Part shown: one piece after another, positions 44,064 through 51,273 of the stretch
Numbering within the stretch: the stretch's first letter is position 1
How the letters are laid out: each line of letters opens with the position of its first letter
Origin: Pirellulales bacterium
Lineage (GTDB): Bacteria > Planctomycetota > Planctomycetia > Pirellulales > JADZDJ01
DNA length: 51,273 nt
Assembly: GCA_020851115.1 (NCBI GenBank)
Contig: JADZDJ010000164.1
Coordinates: forward strand, 1-51,273
Reading direction: 5' to 3'
Made by a program: the position numbers and the translations under genes
The notes under the pieces: model-generated
Told to the model about the DNA's origin: nothing
The model's database searches: none
What the model saw: the letters and a program-made list of their open reading frames with translations, nothing else

Positions 44064-45831
44064 GCCAATCGTCGTTCAAAAATTTGGCGGCACGAGCGTT
44101 GCCGATAGCCAGAAAATTCTCGCCGCGGCTCGCAAGGCAATCCGCACGCAGCAGGAGGGCAATCAGGTCGTGATGGTCGTCAGCGCAATGGGGCATCAGA
44201 CGGATCATTTGGTCGAACTGGCGGGACAAATCACCGATCGCCCCTCGGCCCGCGAAATGGACATGCTCCTCTCGACCGGCGAGCAAGTGAGCGTGGCGCT
44301 GATGGCGATGGCCATACAATCGCTTGGGCACAAGTCGATCAGCCTCACCGGCGCGCAAATCGGCATCCGCACCGATAGCACGCACACGAAGGCCCGCATT
44401 CATTCGATTTCGACCGAGCGGATGCGGCAACTGCTCGACGAAGGGAACATCGTCATCGCGGCAGGCTTTCAAGGAATTGATGAGAATTTTAACATCACCA
44501 CGCTCGGCCGCGGCGGCAGCGATACGACCGCCGTGGCGCTGGCCGCGGTGTTGCAGGCCGATTCGTGCGAGATTTACACCGACGTGGACGGCGTCTACAC
44601 GACCGACCCGCGGCAGTTGCCCGAAGCCCGGCGGGTCAAACGAATTAGCTACGACGAAATGCTCGAATTAGCGAGCCTGGGGGCAGGCGTGATGCACAGT
44701 CGCTCGATCGAGTTTGCTAAGAAATTTAGGGTTCCCGTACACGTACGGAGCAGTTTCTCTGACGTGCGGGGGACGATGATCGTGGCCCAACCGGAGTCGA
44801 ACAGCCAGCCGGTTTGCGGCGCAGCGCTGGCAAAGGACGAAGCCAGGATCACGATCGAAGGCGTGCCCGACCGACCCGGCGTCAGCTTTGCCATCTTCTC
44901 TAAAGTCGCGCAGCGAAATATTGCCGTCGATATGATCGTCCAGAATGTCGGAGCCGAAGATAAGGCCGATATTTCTTTCACCGTGCCGCGCAGCGACGTG
45001 CCCGCAACTTTGGAAGCGCTGCAGGAGGTGACCGTGGAAGTCGGCGCTGGAACAGTGTCGCGCGACGACGATGTAGCGAAGCTCTCGGTCGTCGGCTTGG
45101 GCATGGCTCGGCAAACGGGCGTGGCACAAAAAATGTTCCAGGCGCTCGGCGATGCTGGCGTGAACATCGAAACGATTACCACCAGCGAAATCAAGATCAG
45201 CGTATTGGTCGCACGCGAACAGGCGCTGAACGGTTTGCGAGCCGTGCATGCGGCCTTTGGATTGGACAAAGAGCCTGCCAATGGCGCTGCCAAGATGCCC
45301 AGCCAGGCAGGCACATCGTCCAGCGCCGTCGAAGTCGTCAGACGGCTGCAAGGGATGGAAGAATTGACGGTCGACGAAATCTCGCTTGACGACAGCCAGG
45401 CTCGCGTGTCGATCAATGCCGTGCCCGATCAACCAGGCACGGCGGCGTTCCTCTTCCAGCAGATTGCCGACGCCGGAATCTTCGTCGATATGATCGTTCA
45501 AAGCTACAGCCGCGGCGGGCAGGCCAATCTGACGTTTACCGTTCCAGAAATCGACCTTGCGCGGAGTACGAAATTGGCCGAGCAAGTCGCCCGGAAGTTT
45601 GGCTGTGGCAACGTGGTAAGCTCTCCCGGAATTTCCAAGCTGTCGGTGCTGGGCGTCGGAATGCGCAGCCACGCCGGCGTGGCGATTGGGCTATTCAGGT
45701 CGCTGACGGAGGCGGGTATCAATGTCGATTTGATGAGCACCAGCGAAGTGCGTGTTAATGTCCTCGTTGCAGGCTTCGCCGGCGAACGGGCCTTGGAATG
45801 CCTGCAGCGGGCATTTGCGGCCAAACGCTAG
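44062..45831 (+). CDS. lysC: Aspartate kinase with four ACT domains
   Basis: This enzyme phosphorylates aspartate, the first step to lysine, threonine and methionine. The N-terminal kinase domain (about 1-245) has VVQKFGGTSVAD, LLSTGEQVSVALMAMA, GRGGSDTTAVALAA and YTDVDGVYTTDPR. The 589-residue length reflects duplication of the regulatory ACT pair. A first pair starts near residue 265 (GVPDRPGVSFAIFSKVA) and a second near 450 (AVPDQPGTAAFLFQQIA). Each is followed by a GLGMARQTGVAQKMF- or GVGMRSHAGVAIGLF-type ACT. Most enzymes have only one pair; four ACTs are known in cyanobacteria and some other groups. Allosteric control by lysine and/or threonine is expected. Confidence 0.94.
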   Translation: MPIVVQKFGGTSVADSQKILAAARKAIRTQQEGNQVVMVVSAMGHQTDHLVELAGQITDRPSAREMDMLLSTGEQVSVALMAMAIQSLGHKSISLTGAQIGIRTDSTHTKARIHSISTERMRQLLDEGNIVIAAGFQGIDENFNITTLGRGGSDTTAVALAAVLQADSCEIYTDVDGVYTTDPRQLPEARRVKRISYDEMLELASLGAGVMHSRSIEFAKKFRVPVHVRSSFSDVRGTMIVAQPESNSQPVCGAALAKDEARITIEGVPDRPGVSFAIFSKVAQRNIAVDMIVQNVGAEDKADISFTVPRSDVPATLEALQEVTVEVGAGTVSRDDDVAKLSVVGLGMARQTGVAQKMFQALGDAGVNIETITTSEIKISVLVAREQALNGLRAVHAAFGLDKEPANGAAKMPSQAGTSSSAVEVVRRLQGMEELTVDEISLDDSQARVSINAVPDQPGTAAFLFQQIADAGIFVDMIVQSYSRGGQANLTFTVPEIDLARSTKLAEQVARKFGCGNVVSSPGISKLSVLGVGMRSHAGVAIGLFRSLTEAGINVDLMSTSEVRVNVLVAGFAGERALECLQRAFAAKR

Positions 45832-45844
45832 TAGGCCAGTGCCC

Positions 45845-45879
45845 GTCGGCGAGTTTTTTCTTGCCGCATGTGCGCCGAC
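45845..45879. terminator. Hairpin between lysC and ybjQ
   Basis: GTCGGCG (45845-45851) and CGCCGAC (45873-45879) are perfectly complementary, with a loop containing a T-run. The T-run is inside the loop rather than after the stem, so termination efficiency is doubtful. It lies 14 bases after the lysC stop. Confidence 0.35.
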
Positions 45880-45950
45880 AAGTGTTAAGCTTGATAGATT
45901 GCCGCGATTGATCGTGGCACAAACGACCATCTAACGATTCCGAGGGCACG

Positions 45951-46271
45951 ATGATTGTCACTACTGGTTTTGAGATTACGGGACACGAAATTGCTGTCTA
46001 TTTGGGCATCGTCCGTGGTATCGTCGTTCGGTCGCCGAACATTGCCCAGGGAATCATGGGCAGTTTGAAATCGATTGTCGGCGGCAATATCGAATCGTTC
46101 GCTCAGGTGTGCGAAAAAGCGCGCGAAGACGCCTATGAACGCATGGTCGCCCACGCCCAACAATTATTGGCCGATGCCGTCATCGGCATGCGCTACGATG
46201 CCGATCAATTCGCGGAAAATGCCACCGAAGTGCTGTGTTACGGCACGGCTATCAAGTTGGCGAAGCGATAA
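45951..46271 (+). CDS. YbjQ family (UPF0145) protein
   Basis: The 106-residue protein has the family signature throughout: TTGFEITGHEIAVYLGIVRGIVVRSPNI, GNIESFAQVCEKAREDAYERMV and ADAVIGMRYDADQ. Members form a pentameric barrel of unknown function and are sometimes annotated as heavy-metal-binding, which is not well supported. GAGG about 6 nt before the ATG supports the start. It is convergent with rpe with only 23 bp between the stops. Confidence 0.88.
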   Translation: MIVTTGFEITGHEIAVYLGIVRGIVVRSPNIAQGIMGSLKSIVGGNIESFAQVCEKAREDAYERMVAHAQQLLADAVIGMRYDADQFAENATEVLCYGTAIKLAKR

Positions 46272-46294
46272 GCCCAACCAACCGGTCTGGGTAC

Positions 46295-46966
46295 TCAGCC
46301 GCCGGCGGCTTTGCCCAGCGCATCGAGATTTGCTTTCACGCTCCCCCGGCTGTTGAACACTCCCGACCCTACCACAGCAATGGCCGCCCCGGCCTGTACC
46401 ACTGCCGCAAGTGTACCGGTGTGAATGCCGCCGTCTACTTCGATCGGCACCCGCTGCAATGCTCGTGCATCAAGCATCGCTCGCAGTGCGCGAATTTTAT
46501 CGAGCATTGAGGTGATAAATTTCTGTCCGCCAAAACCAGGATTTACGGTCATCACCAGCACCAGATCAACGTTCTCCAGCACCGCTTCAATGTCGACCAG
46601 TGGCGTTGCGGGATTCAATGTCACGCCGGCCTTGGCTCCCAATTCGCGAATTTGTTGCAGCGTACGATGCAAATGCGGGCAAGTTTCGACGTGCACCGTG
46701 ACTAGCTCGGCGCCCGCATTGATGAATTCCGCCAAATATCGCTCCGGCTGCTCAATCATTAGATGCGTCTCGAGCATCGCACCGGCAGTGGCGACGACCG
46801 GCTTTAGACATTTCACGACATGCGGCCCCATCGAAATGTTCGGCACAAAATGGCCGTCCATCACATCGACGTGAATCCGTTTCACGCCGCACGCCAGCGC
46901 CTCGCTCACCTGTTGACCCAAGCAAGCAAAATCGGCGGACAAAATAGAAGGGGCAATTTCGATCAT
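46295..46966 (-). CDS. rpe: Ribulose-phosphate 3-epimerase
   Basis: Rpe interconverts ribulose-5-phosphate and xylulose-5-phosphate in the pentose phosphate pathway. The 223-residue TIM barrel has IAPSILSADFACLGQQV, HVDVMDGHFVPNISMGP, HLMIEQPERYL, VLVMTVNPGFGGQKFI, and IEVDGGIHTGT with the catalytic aspartates and metal-binding histidines intact. A perfect 14-bp palindrome (AGCCGCCGGCGGCT, around 46299) lies at its extreme 3' end and may serve as a transcription end for the convergent pair. The pgi gene precedes it on the same strand. Confidence 0.95.
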   Translation of the reverse strand: MIEIAPSILSADFACLGQQVSEALACGVKRIHVDVMDGHFVPNISMGPHVVKCLKPVVATAGAMLETHLMIEQPERYLAEFINAGAELVTVHVETCPHLHRTLQQIRELGAKAGVTLNPATPLVDIEAVLENVDLVLVMTVNPGFGGQKFITSMLDKIRALRAMLDARALQRVPIEVDGGIHTGTLAAVVQAGAAIAVVGSGVFNSRGSVKANLDALGKAAGG

Positions 46967-46987
46967 TGAAAATGGCTGAGACTAGTA

Positions 46988-47104
46988 AACACAGATCATT
47001 GCGGATGAAATCAGATCAGCAAAGAGATCAGCCCAATGAACAAGCCAGTGTGCGATTTGGACAATCACTTCTCTTATTCGTTTTCGCCTGCGTCCATCGG
47101 TGTC
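46988..47104. repeat. Long imperfect inverted repeat, pgi-rpe spacer
   Basis: The arms 46988-47034 and 47058-47104 align without gaps and match at about 31 of 47 positions, so the spacer is nearly one long imperfect hairpin. CAGATCA-type words recur in the left arm with 9-11 base spacing. The left arm resembles the left arm of the dnaN-dciA element (GGATGAA followed by TCAGAT), the only pair of loci where I see word-level similarity. Confidence 0.6.
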
Positions 47105-47114
47105 CTCTAGGCAT

Positions 47115-48749
47115 TCAATTCTTAGCTCCCGTTCGATACCGAGCGATTAACGCGTTGGTCGAACTATCGTGCTGTAGTGGCGTCGCCGGCGATTCCAGCT
47201 CCGGAACAATCCGATTCGCCAGCACTTTGCCCAATTCGACGCCCCATTGGTCGAACGAGTTGATGTGCCAAATGGTTCCCTGCGTGAAAATCTTATGCTC
47301 GTACATTGCGATGATCTTGCCGAGCGATTCCGGCGTCAGTTTCTCCAGTACGATCGTATTCGTCGGATGATTTCCTTCGAACACGCGATGCGGTACTTGA
47401 TAGTCGACTACGCCGTCGGCCATCACTTCGTCGCGCGTCTTGCCCATCGCCAGCGCCTCGGTTTGCGCGAAGAAATTCGCCATCAGCAGATCGTGGTGGC
47501 GGCCGAGCGGATTGAGCGATTGCCTAAACCCTAGGAAATCGCAAGGAATCAATTTCGTCCCTTGGTGAATCAGTTGATAGTAGGCGTGCTGGCCGTTCGT
47601 GCCTGGCTGGCCCCAAATGATTGGCCCCGTCTGATAATTCACCCGCTTGCCATCCAGATCGACGCTCTTGCCGTCGCTCTCCATGTCGAGTTGCTGCAAA
47701 TAAGCCGGCAGACGGCCGAGATAATGGTCGTACGGCAAAATCGCCACCGTTTGAGCGCCGAGAAAATTATTGTACCAGATGCCGATCAATCCCAGCAGCA
47801 CCGGCAAATTGTTTGCAAACGGCGCGGTGCGAAAATGTTCGTCCATCGCGTGGAAGCCCGCGAGCATGTCCCGAAATCGCGCTGGCCCAATCGCCAGCAT
47901 CAGCGACAGTCCGATCGCCGAATCGTACGAATATCGTCCGCCGACCCAATCCCAAAACTCAAACATGTTGGCGGTATCAATGCCGAACTTCGCCACTTCC
48001 TTCGCGTTGGTGGAAACGGCGACAAAGTGCTTGGCCACCGCCGCCTCGTCGCGCAGCTTCGCCAGGCTCCAATCGCGGGCGGTCTGTGCATTGGTCATCG
48101 TCTCAAGTGTGGTGAATGTCTTCGATGAAATGATGAACAGCGTCTCCTCAGCGTCCAAATCACGAGTCGCCTCCACGAATTCCGTGCCGTCGATGTTCGA
48201 TACAAATCGAAACGTTCGGTTGCGATCGCTGTAGAACTGCAGCGCTTGATATGCCATCGCCGGCCCCAAATCGCTGCCGCCGATGCCGATGTTCACGATA
48301 TTTTTAATCGGCTTGCCCGTGTGTCCCAGCCATTGGCCGTCGCGCACGCGATCAGAAAAACTCGTCATTTTATCGAGCACCGCATGGACCTGTGGCACGA
48401 CATCCTCGCCATCAACGACGATCTTTTCCCCCCGCGGTGCGCGCAGGGCCACGTGCAGCACCGCTCGCCGCTCAGTCACATTGAACTTCTCACCGCGAAA
48501 CATGGCGTCGATCCGCTCGCGCAGGCCGCTTTCCGCGGCCAATTGCAGCAGCAGTCGCAGCGTTTCGTCGGTGACAAGGTTTTTCGAGTAGTCGAAATAG
48601 ACTCCCAGGGCTTCCGCCGTCAGCCGCTTGCCGCGCTGGGCATCGTCGGCAAACAATTTTCGCAGATGAACTCTGGCGATCTCCTTGGCGTGAGCCTCCA
48701 GCGCATTCCAAGCCGGACGCTGGGTTACAGGCAAAATTGCGGCAGGCAT
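47115..48749 (-). CDS. pgi: Glucose-6-phosphate isomerase
   Basis: Pgi interconverts glucose-6-phosphate and fructose-6-phosphate. The 544-residue protein has the standard signatures: [70 protein letters not shown] and [12 protein letters not shown]. The length fits the bacterial long form. ATG 48749 was preferred to TTG 48755 because GGGGAT lies just upstream. It is upstream of rpe on the same strand, joining glycolysis and the pentose pathway in one stretch. Confidence 0.96.
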   Translation of the reverse strand: MPAAILPVTQRPAWNALEAHAKEIARVHLRKLFADDAQRGKRLTAEALGVYFDYSKNLVTDETLRLLLQLAAESGLRERIDAMFRGEKFNVTERRAVLHVALRAPRGEKIVVDGEDVVPQVHAVLDKMTSFSDRVRDGQWLGHTGKPIKNIVNIGIGGSDLGPAMAYQALQFYSDRNRTFRFVSNIDGTEFVEATRDLDAEETLFIISSKTFTTLETMTNAQTARDWSLAKLRDEAAVAKHFVAVSTNAKEVAKFGIDTANMFEFWDWVGGRYSYDSAIGLSLMLAIGPARFRDMLAGFHAMDEHFRTAPFANNLPVLLGLIGIWYNNFLGAQTVAILPYDHYLGRLPAYLQQLDMESDGKSVDLDGKRVNYQTGPIIWGQPGTNGQHAYYQLIHQGTKLIPCDFLGFRQSLNPLGRHHDLLMANFFAQTEALAMGKTRDEVMADGVVDYQVPHRVFEGNHPTNTIVLEKLTPESLGKIIAMYEHKIFTQGTIWHINSFDQWGVELGKVLANRIVPELESPATPLQHDSSTNALIARYRTGAKN

Positions 48750-49174
48750 TACCAATCCCCAAGATTCCGAGGCGAATATTAACTACAGGGAGCAGTGGGA
48801 ATACTGAGATACATCGCTTAGATCTCCACCGTATTCCCAGCGTCCTCCGTTGTTCGTTGAAGGATCGCCCAAGTTTAGCATTCGTTGTTCATCTTATGAA
48901 CGGCTCCTCGTAGGATGAGGGCTTATTTTTCTCCGTCAAGTACACCGATTTCACTGTCCAGGCGGGGCAAATCGTTCGCGTGTCGGGTCTGTAGGTGCGG
49001 TTCCAAGACATTGCATCAATCTGCGAAATCGGCGCAATCTGTGGGCAGGTCAGCAGCCATCAAACCGCGTTGCAAGCCCCCGGATTCTCGAAGGTTGGCG
49101 ATCGCAATTGAAAATGGTTAGGATAATTACAGCTTGCGTTCCATTTCCGTTCCGATATCAAGCGGGCAACAGAG
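48750..49174. other. 425-bp divergent spacer, no gene
   Basis: It separates pgi (minus) and the type II secretion F-like gene (plus). The hairpin at 48796-48839 is the only strong structure. No frame in it is protein-like. Confidence 0.4.
48796..48839. repeat. 9-bp perfect inverted repeat upstream of pgi
   Basis: TGGGAATAC (48796-48804) and GTATTCCCA (48831-48839) are exactly complementary around 26 bases. Imperfect pairing continues outside. The right side reads as 9-bp words (ATCTCCACC, GTATTCCCA and a third). It lies in the probable leader or promoter region of pgi. Confidence 0.55.
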
Positions 49175-50239
49175 ATGCCAGGGCCGCGATCTCCAACCAG
49201 CCAGCACGTTGCGCTCGACGACCTGATCGCCCTGGCCGACGAGATGGCCGCTCTCACGCGCGCAGGGGTGCCGCTGGAGCGTGGCCTCATGCAAGTTGCT
49301 CAAGATCTGCGCGGCCGCCCCGGCAAATTGGCCAGGGAAATCTCGCGGCGGCTCGATGCCGGTGAAAGTCTGCTCCAGATCATCGAAACTTCGCCCAAAG
49401 CTTTTCCGCCGACTTACCGCGCTGTTGTCGCGGCGGGGTTAAAATCCGGCCAATTGCCGTCGGCGCTCGAAGGCTTGGTCGCCGCTGCGCGGGCAACGGC
49501 CGAATTGCGCCGCTACACGCGATTGGCGTTGATCTATCCTGTCTGCGTTTTGCTGCTGGCGTTTGTGTTTTTCGTTGGCGGACTGATTTGTTTTCAGCCG
49601 CGCATCGGCCGTTTGTATGCATCGATGCGGCAGCCGACTTCGCAGCTCAATTCGCACTTAACCGCGCTGGGAAATTCCGCGTCTCTCTGGGCGCCGTGGA
49701 TCCCTGTCGCGATCGTCGGATCACTTGCGCTGGCTTGGTATTTATCTAGCCGCGCTACTGCCGGCGATCCACTGCTCGTTAAGATCACTCCGGCCGGGAG
49801 AATGTTGCACTACCACCGCTTCGCCGCTTTCAGCGATGTGCTGGCGCTACTGGTCGATCGTGGCGTTGCGCTCGGCGAAGCCGTCACGCTCGCGGCCGAT
49901 TCGTGTGGCGACAAGAATATTCGAACCGCAGCGCACCAGTTTGCTGACGAAGTTTCGCGGGGTGCGACGCAGCACGAATCGTTACAGCGCACTAAAGGCT
50001 TTCCGCCCTTGGTCGGCTGGTTGCTCGCCAGCGGCCGCGCCGCATCGGCATTGGGCGACTCGCTGCGTCGCACGGCCTCTGCCTACCGCCGCCGAGCGCT
50101 GCAACTCGACGACCGGCTGCGGCTATATATGCCGCTGGGCCTCACGATTGCCGTGGGTGGAACGGCCGTGGCGATCTACGGACTAAGCATGCTAGGCCCG
50201 TGGTACCAGGCGCTGATCAAGATTGCAGGACAGTCGTGA
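49175..50239 (+). CDS. Type II secretion F / PilC-like membrane protein
   Basis: The 354-residue protein has two GspF cytoplasmic domains. The first is about 10-115 (LADEMAALTRAGVPLERGL and YRAVVAAGLKSGQLPSALEGL). The second is about 208-300 (FSDVLALLVDRGVALGEAV and LASGRAASALGDSLRRTA). Membrane segments flank them (about 118-142, 168-188, 322-345). Such proteins form the inner-membrane platform of type II secretion or type IV pilus machines. No GspE ATPase or pseudopilin gene adjoins, so it is an isolated component. The ribosome binding site is weak. Confidence 0.82.
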   Translation: MPGPRSPTSQHVALDDLIALADEMAALTRAGVPLERGLMQVAQDLRGRPGKLAREISRRLDAGESLLQIIETSPKAFPPTYRAVVAAGLKSGQLPSALEGLVAAARATAELRRYTRLALIYPVCVLLLAFVFFVGGLICFQPRIGRLYASMRQPTSQLNSHLTALGNSASLWAPWIPVAIVGSLALAWYLSSRATAGDPLLVKITPAGRMLHYHRFAAFSDVLALLVDRGVALGEAVTLAADSCGDKNIRTAAHQFADEVSRGATQHESLQRTKGFPPLVGWLLASGRAASALGDSLRRTASAYRRRALQLDDRLRLYMPLGLTIAVGGTAVAIYGLSMLGPWYQALIKIAGQS

Positions 50240-50348
50240 GGGATTTCAAAATGCAAATCGCCACCTGAAAGAATAGCTTTGCCGATGCTACCTTTTCTTC
50301 GCGGCTAGGTATGCCGAAGATCGGTGTCGATGCGATGGAGCGGCAAAG

Positions 50349-51273
50349 CTATGCGGTGACTGGCATCTTGCCGATACAGTAATACGCGAATCCGTGCGCC
50401 TGCATTTGGCTTGGCTTATAGAGGTTTCGCCCGTCGAAGATCACTGGCGACTTCATCAGCGAGCGCATCTCGGCGAACTCTGGATTGCGGAATTCACCCC
50501 ATTCGGTGACGATTGCCAGTGCATCGGCCCCTTTGAGGGCGTCCATCGGCAGTTCGGCGTAATTCAGCTTGTTGCCGTAAATCGCTTTGACGTTCTCCAT
50601 CGCCTCGGGATCGTGTACCTTGATCGCCGCGCCAAGGCCCAGTAGCCGATCGATCAAGACGAGCGACGGAGCGTCGCGAATGTCGTCGGTGCGGGGCTTG
50701 AATGAAAGCCCCCAGAGGGCGATGGTCTTGCCTTGCAAATTGCCGCCGAAGTGCTGAGCGATCTTTTCGCCCAGCACGGATTTTTGACGATGGTTGACGT
50801 CATGGACGGCTTCCAAGATCTGCGGGCACATGCCGTGCTGCCTGGCCATCGAAGAGAGGGCCAGCACATCCTTGGGAAAACAACTACCGCCGTATCCGAC
50901 GCCGGGGAACAGAAAGGCAAAGCCGATGCGTTGGTCGTGGCCGATGCCGCGGCGGACATCGTCGATGTCGGCTTGCATCCGCTCGCAGAGGTTGGCCATT
51001 TCGTTGATGAAGCTGATCTTCGTGGCGAGCAGCGCGTTGGCGACGTACTTCGTCATTTCCGAACTTTCCGGCGACATGACGAGAAACGGTTTTTCGGTGC
51101 GAAGAAATGGAGCATACAACTCGCGCAAGACTTCGGCGACTTCGGAACGGCGGACGCCGACGACGACGCGATCGGGCTTTTGGAAATCGTCGAGCGCAGC
51201 GCCCTCCTTGAGAAATTCTGGGTTGCTGGCCACATCGCACTCGCGGCCAGTAAGTTCCTTGAGCCTGGCCGAG
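50349..51273 (-). CDS. ugd: UDP-glucose 6-dehydrogenase, 5' end beyond window
   Basis: This enzyme oxidises UDP-glucose to UDP-glucuronate for polysaccharide synthesis. About 307 codons are visible and the frame continues past the window edge; the N-terminal NAD-binding half is missing from view. Present are [58 protein letters not shown] with the catalytic cysteine, and the C-terminal [20 protein letters not shown]. The valine before ASNPEF is a GTG codon, but it is internal, not a start. No other polysaccharide genes are in view beside it. Confidence 0.93.
   Translation of the reverse strand, partial: SARLKELTGRECDVASNPEFLKEGAALDDFQKPDRVVVGVRRSEVAEVLRELYAPFLRTEKPFLVMSPESSEMTKYVANALLATKISFINEMANLCERMQADIDDVRRGIGHDQRIGFAFLFPGVGYGGSCFPKDVLALSSMARQHGMCPQILEAVHDVNHRQKSVLGEKIAQHFGGNLQGKTIALWGLSFKPRTDDIRDAPSLVLIDRLLGLGAAIKVHDPEAMENVKAIYGNKLNYAELPMDALKGADALAIVTEWGEFRNPEFAEMRSLMKSPVIFDGRNLYKPSQMQAHGFAYYCIGKMPVTA

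Overview
The window reads as a chromosomal segment of a planctomycete, probably a Pirellulales-like lineage. This is inferred, not searched. The grounds are the dnaA-dnaN-dciA-gyrB block with a DnaA that lacks its N-terminal domains, an ffh-rpsP-trmD-rplS-yraN block without rimM, a secreted Lon-like S16 peptidase, a Gly-rich exported protein, moderately high GC, and frequent GTG/TTG starts with weak Shine-Dalgarno signals. I see no phage, integrase, insertion sequence, CRISPR array, rRNA or tRNA.

Layout. 1-1.5 kb: a decayed EF-hand reading frame and a nucleotide-sugar dehydrogenase. 1.9-5.3 kb: hpf, ptsN, ptsH and ptsI, a regulatory-type PTS without sugar permease. 5.3-8.1 kb: DUF2344 protein, RNase E/G, L21. 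8.3-12.7 kb: four-CBS protein, 2-oxoacid dehydrogenase E2, PiT phosphate permease with its DUF47 partner. 13.1-17.4 kb: sugar ABC binding protein and permease without ATPase, then an OPT transporter. 17.4-23.4 kb: the replication block on the minus strand. 23.8-27.3 kb: pterin dehydratase, two proteins of unknown function, a coiled-coil protein. 27.8-31.2 kb: a DegT-ANL-SDR three-gene cluster. 31.7-36.1 kb: S16 peptidase divergent from acetyl-CoA synthetase. 36.7-40.6 kb: ffh, rpsP, trmD, rplS, yraN. 40.8-48.7 kb: VOC protein, citrate synthase, ApgM, aspartate kinase, YbjQ, Rpe, Pgi. 49.2-51.3 kb: a lone type II secretion F-like protein and the 3' part of UDP-glucose dehydrogenase.

Most genes are housekeeping. 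They cover central carbon metabolism (Pgi, ApgM, Rpe, GltA, Acs, an E2), replication, protein export and translation. The most unusual signal is in the short spacers. At least ten intergenic gaps contain a pair of inverted arms, and in the clearest cases each arm is built from degenerate tandem words with a fixed period (7 bp at four loci, 8 bp at two, about 9-10 bp at others). The words differ at every locus while the architecture is the same. Other points worth a second look are the short DnaA with a palindrome-rich promoter and no canonical DnaA boxes nearby, a three-half-site TTTTGAC operator-like element at the ffh promoter, and the DegT-ANL-SDR cluster.
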